A stretch of 64,000 nucleotides of DNA from Trichoplax adhaerens (taxonomy: Eukaryota; Placozoa; Uniplacotomia; Trichoplacea; Trichoplacidae): NCBI RefSeq assembly GCF_000150275.1, contig NW_002060955.1, positions 1,309,225 to 1,373,224 on the forward strand, given 5' to 3'. The notes below the pieces were generated by a model. That model was not told where the DNA came from. It saw only the letters and a list, made by a program, of their open reading frames with translations, and made no database searches. Position numbers and translations under genes: made by a program. Positions within the stretch are counted from its first letter, which is position 1. Every line of letters starts with the position of its first letter. Below are positions 12,510-24,194 of the stretch, in pieces.

Positions 12510-13171
12510 TCTTCAAAGTAATTTTCTTTTCGATTTCGGTTATATGAGGCAAAAGAATTTGATGATTTTCTCGTTAATTTTCTACATTAAAGAACATAAA
12601 ATTAAAATTATTCTTTCTTGGCAAATATTTCATGAAGAACTAATTTAGCTAAACAATAATTAAATTTTAGAATATAGTAGAATGGATAGCAAATGAAGAT
12701 AGGTTTTTTAATATTGAAGACTGAGGAATTCTTTATTTTGTAAATATCAAACCAATACCGGATCAAACTGGTATATTTGTAAATGGTGTTGACAAATTTT
12801 AGGGATGAAAACAGATTTTGGTAGAGTAATTTACGCTAGCTTTCACTTCCGATGTTATTAATAACTGTTATATGGACGACAAAGTTGATAGAAATAAGCT
12901 TTCAAGTCGTTGTCACCGTAAATAAAAATATCCAGCTTCAATCAATTTCTAATTAGAGCGACACCAAACATCATATTTAAGAGATTGAGCAGTTTAATAT
13001 AGAAGTCCGTGATTTACTAATAATATGGTATAAGCACCGATATTCTGAGACGTTAATATATCGCCACGCTCAATCAATTTAAACCACTATACGCTTACCT
13101 CGTGTTCAAATTTATAATGTATGGATCTACAACTTTTTAACACCCCCAATGATAAAATAGAGAAAAGAATG
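12510..13171. other. gene-free stretch; possible exon edge at the gap
   Basis: No clear gene. On the minus strand the sequence from the gap down to ~13099 is open and ends at a strong donor (CACGAG|GTAAGC), so it could be the 3' part of an exon hidden in the gap. Confidence 0.3.
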
Positions 13172-13943
13172 NNNNNNNNNNNNNNNNNNNNNNNNNNNNN
13201 NNNNNNNNNNNNNNNNNNNNNNNNNNNNNNNNNNNNNNNNNNNNNNNNNNNNNNNNNNNNNNNNNNNNNNNNNNNNNNNNNNNNNNNNNNNNNNNNNNNN
13301 NNNNNNNNNNNNNNNNNNNNNNNNNNNNNNNNNNNNNNNNNNNNNNNNNNNNNNNNNNNNNNNNNNNNNNNNNNNNNNNNNNNNNNNNNNNNNNNNNNNN
13401 NNNNNNNNNNNNNNNNNNNNNNNNNNNNNNNNNNNNNNNNNNNNNNNNNNNNNNNNNNNNNNNNNNNNNNNNNNNNNNNNNNNNNNNNNNNNNNNNNNNN
13501 NNNNNNNNNNNNNNNNNNNNNNNNNNNNNNNNNNNNNNNNNNNNNNNNNNNNNNNNNNNNNNNNNNNNNNNNNNNNNNNNNNNNNNNNNNNNNNNNNNNN
13601 NNNNNNNNNNNNNNNNNNNNNNNNNNNNNNNNNNNNNNNNNNNNNNNNNNNNNNNNNNNNNNNNNNNNNNNNNNNNNNNNNNNNNNNNNNNNNNNNNNNN
13701 NNNNNNNNNNNNNNNNNNNNNNNNNNNNNNNNNNNNNNNNNNNNNNNNNNNNNNNNNNNNNNNNNNNNNNNNNNNNNNNNNNNNNNNNNNNNNNNNNNNN
13801 NNNNNNNNNNNNNNNNNNNNNNNNNNNNNNNNNNNNNNNNNNNNNNNNNNNNNNNNNNNNNNNNNNNNNNNNNNNNNNNNNNNNNNNNNNNNNNNNNNNN
13901 NNNNNNNNNNNNNNNNNNNNNNNNNNNNNNNNNNNNNNNNNNN
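13172..13943. other. assembly gap (772 N)
   Basis: A run of unknown bases. Any reading frame crossing it is meaningless. Confidence 0.99.
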
Positions 13944-16095
13944 TCCTTGATAAAGATAATAATATCAATCAAAGTCAGTCGGTACCACAGATATCTCAAT
14001 ATCTTCCATCGTTATCGGATGGTAATTCATGCTTGCCTATGATGGCTTTGATTTAAAAATGATCAAAATATCTTAATAGGTTAACAATATTATTCAAGTC
14101 ATTGCTGTGATAGTAAAGTAATGAATAACAAGAGTGCAACCTAGTTATAATAGGTGAGAACTCAATAATATTATCGGATATTAAAGGATGTTCTTTTATT
14201 CTCCGATGCTATACAAATTTGAAATTGGTAAAGGTATCCAATTCTTATACCAACAGTTACTGCACGTCTTCAAAAATTACCAGTAGCAAAATTACTGCAT
14301 TATTTCGTAAAGAACAAATAATTTAAAGCTCTGGCTCTATAAATCCAATTCACATGCAAAGTAATTTACGATGACTTATTTTGACATATGGGAATGATAA
14401 AACGATAGTTCTGTCATTCTCGAGAGTAACATAAATTTGTAGCCTTAAAAAATTTTTAAATTTCTACCAATTCAATTCTATGACAAAGCGATCATTGCAT
14501 TCGGCAACCGTCTAATTTTGCCATATGGTGATAATAAAAAATAAATGATATCCTTTTCTATCCAGTAGATCGTTGACCCTTCGTGGCATCTGGATAGAAT
14601 ATTTTACTATAGCTTTACAAGTCAATATTCAAATTTACTTAGTATTGACATCAATCTTTCATTAAGTCGTGAATAAAATAGGTAGGTAATAAATATTTAA
14701 ATAGAAATATAGAACAAAGGAATAAAAATCTTTCATCATTGCGTGATAATAGCATCGACTGATTCTTTCCTATCCAATCAATATCTAGACGAAAGCAACG
14801 ACAGAAAAAATATACAAGTTTTCTCTGCCGAAAGGGTAACATTCGCCAATTGAATATTTACATTAAAATGGAAAAAAATTCCGAAAAATTCTGAAAAATT
14901 CTGAAAAATTCTTTATTTCAGCGTTAACAATAAGTCTCTAAATGTTTATATTAGTGTTCTTCTTTATTGTCGCAAAGTTGACGGACAAAAATTAGTTTAC
15001 CTTCGAACTAGTTCAAACTATTTGTTCATTTTCAGTAAGAAAATATGTAGACTAGAGTGAATTGAAGGAGCACATAGCTAAAGATAGACATTTATTAAAG
15101 ACTAATTTCTTGCTTGTGTATAGCTCTTCCTTCTTACAGTGAGTTTACAAAGTTCATCACAATTGAGATGCTAAGTATGTCTACATAGTCTAGTCTGGTC
15201 TATTTCGCAAAATGTCTCTACATCATTTCTAAACAAACTTCTACCATGTGTGGTAATATAGATAGTCATCTCCTTTACAATTTGATTAAATAAGCATCTA
15301 GGCGATATAGACTTAACTTGTCTCTAAATTTTACTTTGAATCCAGACCGGATGAATCGATAATTTAGATACCTATCTGTTAAGACTGATTTCCTGTTCTC
15401 GCAATTCATGTTCAATCTTTTACGTATTGGATTTTTAAACTAATCAGCTTAAAATACTGTAAAAATATTCTTAGCTGGATTTTTTCTGCTCTTTAATAAT
15501 TTTCACGCTTTTGATGCCTTGATTGATATCATTTACTATAGATAAATGTATTTGTGGGGTTTGAATAATAGATGGACCGAAAAGCTAATATTAGAATTAT
15601 AATTTGTCTATACTAAAGATCTACATCGGTTTATTTCATTTATTCCATTATAATGGCCGTTTGCTAATTAAACTAAGAAAGCATAAAGTTTGGATCGTCA
15701 TTAATTGAAAAATTAGTTAAAATCAGATTAATACATCTATATCAATTTATGAGAGGATAAAACCATTTAAAAAAGGCAGAAACAAGAAACTATGTTATGC
15801 ACGGGGCATTTAGTAATAAATTTCGTCAACATTTGAGTGTAATCTAGTCGCACACGGTACTTTTGGCTTAGATGTATTTCCTACTTGTAAACATTATCCA
15901 GTGAAGTTAAAGGTTTTTACTTCTTTATCAATAGTAAGCATAAGTATCTATTAGATAGTCATTAACCCCTGATAAATTGGGTAGTGGACCAGGTGACAGG
16001 ATAACAGGTTTTAGCCATGATGACCTAATTTTAGCCAATTTGAGTTCTTCCAGTCTACCATAATATTTCATTTTTTAATGCATGATTAGTTAAAC
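13944..16095. other. gene-free AT-rich DNA
   Basis: No supported gene. A small 10-bp tandem repeat (GAAAAATTCT, about four units) lies at 14871-14913. The 63-codon minus-strand ORF at 14651-14842 has no recognisable features. Confidence 0.4.
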
Positions 16096-16099
16096 GGAT

Positions 16100-17465
16100 T
16101 AAAAAAATTAGTAGCTAAAAATAATCTATTTTAGTTGCATGGCTAAGTATTCATTTTTGGCTTTATTTTTAAAGCCAGTCGAATAACAATTGAATAATGC
16201 TAATTTAGGGTGGATTAAAGATAGCCTTTCAATTGAATTTAAACGCAAATGATAATAAATTAAATGGGTAAGATTGTATTTGGATTGATTATATCGTGTT
16301 TTTGTATACTCTGGAATTCAAGGTCTTAAAGTCATCAAAGAAGTAAATTACTTTATTGTATTCTGCTGAGTTCAAAGTTTGTTTTATTTTAATGGTAAAT
16401 CTAATGAATAAAATTGAACTTTGATTATTAATATTTGTTTTTTCTCCATATTAAACTTTAGCCAAAGCTTTAAACCATATCAGAAATAATTTATTTACAA
16501 GTCTACTACCGAACTCAAATTTCAATTAATTTTAGCCTTGATGATGAGTCAAACGAGCAAGATTCTATATAGAATATTAATGTCATCATTTTATCTATAT
16601 TAGCAGCTCAGGCATAGTATATATATAATCACACAAGAATTCATATTTTTAGTATCCATTATTGAACTCAAATTCCAATTAATTTCAAACTTGACTACGA
16701 ATTAAATGATCAAGGTTGTATTTCTATTACTGACAATATTATGCATGTTTAAAGCTCAGAACTTCAAATCATATTAGAACGAATTTATTTTAGAAGCCAT
16801 TCTTAAATTCAAATTTCAGTCAATTTTAAACCTGAATAGGAATCAAATAACTAACGTTGTACTTAAATTATTCATATTAATCTTTTATCCTCGTTTGAAG
16901 CTCACAACTTTAAATGCGATACGAACTAATTCATTTTGGAGGCCATTTTCAATTCAAATTTCAATGAATTTTAAGGATCAACAATTACGATTCAGATAAA
17001 CAAAGTTGTCTATAAATTAATTATATAGTTTTTTATCCATGTTTGAGTTTAGGCGTTCAAGTTATCTAATGGCCAATTTATTTTAGAGTACACTATTTTG
17101 TTTGAATTTCAATTCATTTTATTTTAAAGCCTAAATTATTCTAAATAAGCTAAAAATGATTGTTATAAGTTTATTACATCATCCTTCTATCCAGGTATTA
17201 AACTAAAAGTTTCCAGTTGTTGTCCATAAGCTAACGTAAAGAATGGTTATGCTCGACTGTCAATTGATTTTAAGGCTGAAAATTATGAGTAACTTAGACA
17301 TGACTGTCATTAAATTAATTATAAGCTAACCTATTCTAATCCATATCTTAAGCTAAAGTAATCAAATCGTCATCTTTAGATACATTTAGAAGATATTAAA
17401 ATTTGAACCTCTATTGATTATAGGCCTAAGTAATTATGAATAAAATGAAATACGATTGTATTCAA
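16100..17465. repeat. old tandem repeat, ~140-150 bp unit
   Basis: The phrase AACTCAAATTTCAATTAATTTTA and variants recurs near 16513, 16665, 16805, 16949 and 17098, each followed by a GAxTxAAATxA-type stretch and later by TTTTATCC. About eight strongly diverged units, with no reading frame maintained through them. Confidence 0.65.
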
Positions 17466-18129
17466 AATCATTCTTTTACTGAATTACAAAGAATATCTTG
17501 TATCGTTCTAGACGGGTCTTTTCACCTTCCTTCTCTCTATGTATTCAAAATATGACAATACAAAATTGAAAAGTTTTTCCTATTTTACTACAATCGGAAC
17601 ACTTTAGTTGTATATAGCTATTCCTTGTTTATGTTTTAGATTCATGCCGCGTCTTCGATGACATAAAGATTTCTTCTCAGTATCATATAATCAATAACAA
17701 CATCAAGTTAAAAAATAATTCAAGTGGATGCATCTCAAGTCCAACCTCCTAATTGACTCCATTGGATAGTTAGGCGTGGGTGAAAATTAGAGAAAAGTAC
17801 ATTCCTGCTATTGACTATTTTCCAAACAGTGACTCAGTTTTGTTATTTCTACATTGAAGCAGATGTTTTCTATGGTAAAAGTATTGAATGGAGATTGATA
17901 AATTGGATTCTACGATAGAAGCCTAATTGGATAATATATAATGTGATAATGCGTATTTTGTAATATTTCATAGCTTCCTGTCAACAATTCCACGTAGCTG
18001 AGTGATAAACAATGATGCTATCGAAAAATTTTAATACAGCACAGACACCTTTCTTAAGGATGGTGGTCAGTTTACCATCTATACCGTGTCATATATTATT
18101 CTAAAAGTCTCAATAACTAGCAATTATGC

Positions 18130-18425
18130 ATAATAGCTAGTCGTATAAAATAGATTAAAAGTTTTCTTAGTTTGCTTAATAGAATCTTAACAACACCACG
18201 TCTAGGCTGAAGTATAAAATAGATTAAAAGGTCTCTTATTCTGCTTAATAGTCCTTAGCAAAAGTATATCGAGGCTGAAGTATAAAGTAGATTAAATGTT
18301 TACTTAGTCTGCTTAACAGATCCTTAACAATAATATATTGAGACCGAAGTATAAAATAGATTAAAATTATTGTTAGTCTGCTAAATATACTCTTAACAAC
18401 AACAATGTGTCGAGACTGGAGATCA
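18130..18425. repeat. 66-69 bp tandem repeat, four units
   Basis: The phrase GTATAAAATAGATTAAA recurs near 18145, 18212, 18279 and 18349, each followed by TTAGTCTGCTTAA-like and CTTAACAA-like stretches. The 73-codon minus-strand ORF across it is a product of the repeat. Confidence 0.8.
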
Positions 18426-18473
18426 ATTCTAAATACAGACAAGCCATTGCAAATAGAATAACTCAATTAACTA

Positions 18474-19015
18474 CTACAATTTTTTTCCAATATACACTTC
18501 TACGTCATAATACCAAGAGAGTTCTCTGATATTAAAGGATTTAAGTGTAACTAAACAGTTAAGATATTCTTTTATAGCACTATAAGAATAGCTTTTCGTT
18601 ATATTGGTAATCTTGGTTCCAATAATTATCTTGGAAAATGTCATCTGCAGAATATTGACATCTATACTTTCCAATTTGCTACAATCTCCGATTTCATAAG
18701 TTTTTAACAACCGTGTTCAAGGATTAAAACCATCCTGATTGAACTTCAACTTTGGACCATGCGATAGCAATCCGTTGGAATATCTAATCTTTAAATTGCC
18801 GACGTCTATAACCTTCCAATTTGCTACAATCTCTCTGACCACATAACCTTTTAACGACCCTGTTGAAGGATTAAAAACTATTCTGATTTAATTCCAACAG
18901 TAAATCATTGAATGGAAATCCGCTGTAAAATGTAACCTTCAAAAGATGGATATCTGTACTTTCCAATTCGATATAATCTCTTCGACCACTTCATCTATAA
19001 ATACTCTATTAGGTT
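18474..19015 (-). pseudogene. remnant of a leucine-rich-repeat-like gene
   Basis: The minus-strand ORF 18710-18474 (78 codons) contains DCSKLESIDVNILQMTFSK, which has the look of a leucine-rich repeat. Related peptides appear twice more to the right on the same strand: DCSKLEGYRRR near 18835 and DYIELESTDIHLLKVTF near 18960. They sit in different frames and are interrupted by stops. I read this as three decayed units of a tandem-repeat protein gene. The LRR label is a guess from the spacing of leucines and the KLESI motif. Confidence 0.4.
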
Positions 19016-19019
19016 TAAC

Positions 19020-19560
19020 CGATATTTGTACCATATCTATAGCTTATATTCATATTAATATGTTACTTTCAAAACACTACTACTGCAATTCGTTACAATC
19101 ACTTTAATCTTATATGCAATTCAGTTATTAGAAAATAATTTATTTTAATGAAATCGTTTAGGTGTAAGGAATTAAAAAAGTTTTTAAAATTTGTTCATGT
19201 TAGCACTGCATTAAATCATTTGTAATAGTATTATTTTAATTGATTTATAATTGTTGTATTAGTTACCATAAGGAAAAATTGGGGCGCTACTAAAGTTTCG
19301 ATTACGTTCGGCTAAAAGGTCAATCAATGAGTGACTAAGGATTTAAAATAAATTTAAAGCTATGTGTTTTAATTCTGTTCATGCCTAGAGTTTATCCAAC
19401 ATTTGAGGCTAGCACTAAATTACGGGATAAATTACAAGAGTTGCAAGAAGACAACCTGTATGTATGTAAATGACTACAATCAAAATGGCCATTTAGCTGA
19501 AAATGCCGCTAAAGTATTCATTTCTCTACGAACCGTATTAAAGAATTCTATGCCTCAAGC
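19020..19560. other. gene-free stretch
   Basis: No supported gene. The 67-codon plus-strand ORF at 19403-19606 runs into the following repeat and has no recognisable features. Confidence 0.35.
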
Positions 19561-20560
19561 TATCGACCGGGATACCTGTTGTTTCTTTAGTTTATTAATT
19601 TTTTAACACTATAATTTATGATGGCGTGAATCACAGTAAATGTAATTAGAGGTAGCTGAGATACTTGTTTTTGCCTTAATTGCTCATTTTTCTAGTACTA
19701 TATTTTGCGATGGCTTACATCGCGAAGAATGTATAGTACTTTAATTAAAGGTGCCTGGATATTTGCTTTCATAGTTTTTAATTTTTCGAATAATATAATT
19801 TGTAATGGCATGAATATCATTAGAGGTGTACAAAAATACTTCCAAATTCATGACTAACCATTTTCAAAAAAGATTAGTATCATCTTTTGTTCTATAGACT
19901 CTACTATTCAAGCAAATCAAGGTTGACTCTGTTTCTAACATTTCTTATATAGGTAAAATATTTTTGAAATATTAAATATTTACTATGTATTGCTTCAACA
20001 GAAACGATCATACAGCACATCATTTTTATTTCGTCAATAAACATAATTTTACAATATTTCTGTACTTGATCATATTGAATAAAAATTGAATACCAGCAGG
20101 AAAAAGAAGACGATCAATTGAAAAGCAAGGATCTGAACATAAGCTCATATAACTGGAGCAAATACAGTAGTATGGACGGTATGGCTAAAGAATTCTATGC
20201 CTGATGCCATTAATTGGAATGCTTGCTATTTCCATAGTTATAGATTTTTCGAACTCTTTAGTTTACTCCTAGAATAGCGTAAATGCATTGAGAGGTATTT
20301 GAAATGCCTCCCAATTCATAACCATCATATTCAATGAAGATTCGTACCATCTTTTTAACTTTAAATTGTCGTATTCAAGCGAATCAAAATTTCTAAGATT
20401 TTCAAATAGGTAAAATATTTCGACGTATTGAATGTTTATTATGCTTAGGTTCAACTGAAACGATCGTATAGCACATCATTTTATTTCATCAATAAACATA
20501 ATTTACAATATTTTACTGTACTAGATCGCATTGGATGAACTGAGTAGTAGTAAGGCAAAG
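19560..20560. repeat. diverged ~475-bp duplication plus ~120-bp internal repeats
   Basis: The stretch at 19985-20060 (ACGATCATACAGCACATCATTTT, TCAATAAACATAATTTTACAATATT) recurs at 20460-20520, and flanking sequence from ~19860 matches ~20330. Inside, AATTCTATGCCT followed by TATAATTT and ATGGC recurs near 19546, 19600, 19690 and 19790. Confidence 0.6.
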
Positions 20561-20564
20561 AACG

Positions 20565-21720
20565 CGACTAGTTCGAAAGCAATGATTTTAACATAAGCTC
20601 TTATCACTGGGACAAACGGAACAAATGGTAACAACATATTCTACTAGACCATAGATTCAACAAGCAAGTTTTGAGTATCAGTGCCATATAGGACGTTAAT
20701 TACTCATTGTCAAAGCCAAAAGTATGGAAGGACCGAAAGTAAGGATACACACGTATAGCTAATATCACTTGGAAAAACGAAACAAGTACAGTAGTATGTA
20801 GACATATTTATGTCTCTTTCCTACGTACATTCTACTAGCCGATTCCGAATAGTACTGTCGGATAAAAGTTTACATTATATCACTCAAAACAGTATGAAAA
20901 TGTCGAAAGCAAAGGTATAAACCTACATTAATATTGTTTAGACAAACTGTCCAAGCAAGGTAATTTGGATACATTTCAATGCATCTTTCCTATATATAGC
21001 TAAGATCGCTTGATCAAGCTGAATAAACACAGCAGTATGAGCATAATTATATTTCTTTCCTACCGCAGACTCCACAAGCCAATTTCGAATTGAACTACTG
21101 CATAAAACTCTGAGTTAAATCATCCAAAAAAGTACGAAAATGTCGAAAGCAAGAATATCGTTATATTGTTTTAGACAAACTGGACAAGCAAACTAATAAA
21201 GACGCATTTCAACATAGCTTTCCAACTACAGATCCTACAAGCAAATCTGGAGTTTGAACTGCTATATAAAACTATTAATTAATCAATTCCAAAAGTCCAA
21301 AACGGTATGATAAGTGTAAAGTAAGGATGTAAGTATCAGCTAATATTATTTCAACAAATTGAATAAATAATGTTGCCAACATCTTTTAATATGCCTTTTC
21401 TACTGAAGACTCTACAAGCTAATTTGAACTATTTAATTTCGATATGGAAAAATGGTATAAAAAGGTCGAAAAGAAGCGGCTAAAGCCTAATCCATAATTG
21501 TTTGGACAAACTGAAGAATCTAAATTGGTATATTTCAATATTACTTTCATATTGCAGATTTACAAGCCAATTTGAAATTTGAAGTCTTACACAGGTATTC
21601 ACTCCCAATAGCGCAAAATAGTATGAAATAGTCGAAAACAAGGATCCAAACATAAGCCAATATCATTGGGGCATATAGAGCAAATAGTATAGACATATTT
21701 CAATGTACCTTTCCTACAGC
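20565..21720. repeat. old tandem repeat, ~150-240 bp units, about seven copies
   Basis: Each unit has a GTCGAAAGCAAGGAT-like start, a GCTAATAT...GACAAACTG centre, and an end like CTTTCCTACAGCAGACTCTACAAGC. Examples begin near 20590, 20735, 20900, 21140, 21310, 21465 and 21630. The rightmost unit overlaps the last exon of the piggyBac-derived gene: its TCTACAAGC end is inside coding sequence, so the repeat probably grew out of the gene's 3' end. Confidence 0.6.
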
Positions 21721-24064
21721 AGACTCTACAAGCAAACTTGGACGGTTTTAAATGCTGTATAAAATGACGACCTGTCAAACGAATAGTAGCCTCTTTCTTT
21801 TCCATTTCCATTTTTTCTTCGCAAAATAGTAGGTCAGTAATCACCTAATAAACAAAGGCAAATAAATACAGTTACTAATGCTGTTATATCTTCATTTCCA
21901 GTTGATCGGAAGGTACAGCATGTAAGTTGAGTTTGTTCTTCGTCTACACTAGCAGATATTGTTGAATTATTGCGCATACGACGGAATCATTTTATAGCCG
22001 ATTAATGATACAATGAAGAAGCGAAACTATACAACCAGAGACTAGTGCAACTATGGTATCATCAATAAATTATGGAAAATTTTAAATTCTATAAGTACAG
22101 GCATTGCAATCTCATAGTATCTTGTGCCTGTTGGTAATTATTTCCATTAAATTAAAATATTATTATTTTTTATTAAATTAATATTCAATTGGATCGCTAT
22201 ATTCTACAAGGGAATGTCGAATAGCTGATCGGAACTTTTTATCCTTTTAGCAGCTAGACGATGAACTGGGTATTAAAACCATGTTCATTCATGTATATGT
22301 GAATTTTTAAAATATATCCTAAGCCAAAGACAGAAATTCTATTTGGTTTTCTTACCATAATGCTATTATTTACAAGGCAACTAGGGCAGACTCACAATAA
22401 CTACATATTGGTTTTATAAATTCACAACCCCAAAAATAACCTTACATCATGTTGAAATTGTAGAAAAGATTTGCCAAGGTAAGATCTATCATTCTGAAAG
22501 ATAATGAAGGCGTTTCGCATGCAAACTTGGAGCAATTGGATGCCCAATTTCTTGCCTAATTTAACAGCTTTTCCAGACACGTGTTGTAATTTCATACTCT
22601 AAAATAGAATGGAATTGACGACAGATGATGCTACGACAAATGGAAAATACTGCTCTAAATTAAACTAGTCAAGATTTATATGTGAAATAATTCAGCAATA
22701 TCTGACTGAAAATTAGGTTACAAAAATACTCTCAAGTATGCTGAACTAACCAGATCTTGTTTGGAAGCATTATCCATGTTTTGATCATAGCGAAGAAGTG
22801 CCGTAATTTTCTTCTTATTCAAATCATGATTGGGCATATCGTTGGATTTTTTAGGCTGATCTTGATGATTAACTTGTTGTGTAGTTAGATCACTATGAAG
22901 GCTAGAAAGAATACATAATGGCTCTTCTTTTCTCCACTTGAGACAAAGTAAGGGACCAGAACGATAAGCGATCATTTCTTCTTGACTTTGATTCAAAAGA
23001 TTTTCAATTGTAGGCGGTAGATTTTGAGGTAAAATGATACCGCAAGCATTGGTTTTACGTCGATAAAGATAATCAAAAAGCGGAATGGAAGTAAAATGTT
23101 GATCCATATAAACGTTGTAGCCCTGATCGAGAAAGGGTTTCAGAAGAGATAAAGCTAATTTCTCCTTAAAATTCCATTTCTCGGTTTCCGTAGGTATAGA
23201 GAAAACCTTTCTAGTACAAGTTTTACTATCGTCATTGCATACTTGAAATTGAAACATATAGCCTGATTTACTTTCACGTAAATAATGCAATTTTATATTG
23301 ACTAACGTTTCGTGAGATGCTGTTTCTTCACAAATATGCTTTCTTTTAACCTTAATAGTTAATGTATGAAGAGCAATATCCTGTTCGGCATCATAGACAT
23401 ATCTAAATTTTTGATTAAAATAATCAAGTAAGGGCCTGATGTTACATAACCGATCGCATAGTATTTCGTCTTTATCATTTCGATGCTGATCATCATTAAA
23501 GCGTAGACATCGCAATAAAAGTATAAAGCGTTTCTTAGTCATGATCGATTGGAATAGCGGTGTTTCGTAAAGCGGATCAAGAGACCAGTAATGAAAAACA
23601 TTTGGTTTCTCAATGATACCCATTAAAAGTAGCAAGCCAATAAATTTCTTCATTTCGATCATCGTTGTTGGGACCCATAACTGCTTTAATTGCTTAATAG
23701 TTTCTCCATTGCCATTTTGCTGTTCAAGTAATTGAAACACAAACTGATTCGTAGCCATAACGAATTGATCAAATAGACTGTTGGGCACAAATAATTGAAA
23801 GTAATGGACTGCATCATAAAAAGTAGTATCGTATTTTATCCCAGGATACCCTTTAAACGGATGTGGCAAGGCTTCAGACCAATTTGCTGGTAGCCATTCA
23901 TCGTATCGCCAAGGTAAGTGTGGTGATATGGAAAGAAGATCATGATTAAGGCTTTTCTCGTGAACACAATGATTCTCATTACTTTTCATAATTTTGATCT
24001 GTTTACTATCAGGATAGGCGTCTTCATACTGACTTTCTCCTTGGCTGCTATCACTATCTGCCAT
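21599..24064 (-). CDS. piggyBac-transposase-derived protein, catalytic triad lost
   Basis: Three exons, 24064-22730, 22598-22446 and 21844-21599, join in phase 0 to 577 codons, near the usual piggyBac length. An acidic N-terminus is followed by the DDE core (residues ~75-440). The second catalytic aspartate is kept (D321 in VYMDQHFTS). The first is not: the IDE position reads A-L-H (L232). The third is also gone: YNxxMGGVD reads YDQNMDNAS (S434), although the next conserved aspartate (D437) remains. Exon 2 carries the usual helix with RNAFIIF. Exon 3 encodes the C-terminal cysteine-rich zinc finger (ACRVCCRKG, CSICP, CLDPCF). The long frame and canonical splice sites, despite the lost active site, suggest a domesticated, probably DNA-binding, protein rather than a mobile element. 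I found no piggyBac terminal repeats or TTAA duplications. A recent dead copy is less likely. Confidence 0.82.
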
Positions 24065-24067
24065 TTT

Positions 24068-24190
24068 ACTTTATAGCCCTAATCTATCACAATGAAAGTC
24101 CCAGTGATAGAGAATAGTTGACTTTATTTTATGGATGTTAAGATTGCATGATTTTAATTTTAATTCTGCTCAGCATTGATCAATTTTTGA
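24068..24190. repeat. dispersed repeat, copy 1 (partner at 28766-28880)
   Basis: Immediately 5' of the piggyBac-derived gene, AGCCCTAATCTATCACAATG and the following ~100 bp match 28766-28880 in order (TATCACAATGAAAGTC, AGTTGA, TTGATTTTAATT, CTGCTCA-CATTGATCAA). The copy here holds a CTATCAC/GTGATAG inverted repeat. It could be a fragment of an element or shared promoter DNA. Confidence 0.6.
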
Positions 24191-24194
24191 ATGA

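Noticed and set aside
13087-14056. Three long frames crossing the N run
   Set aside because: They are open only because unknown bases contain no stops.
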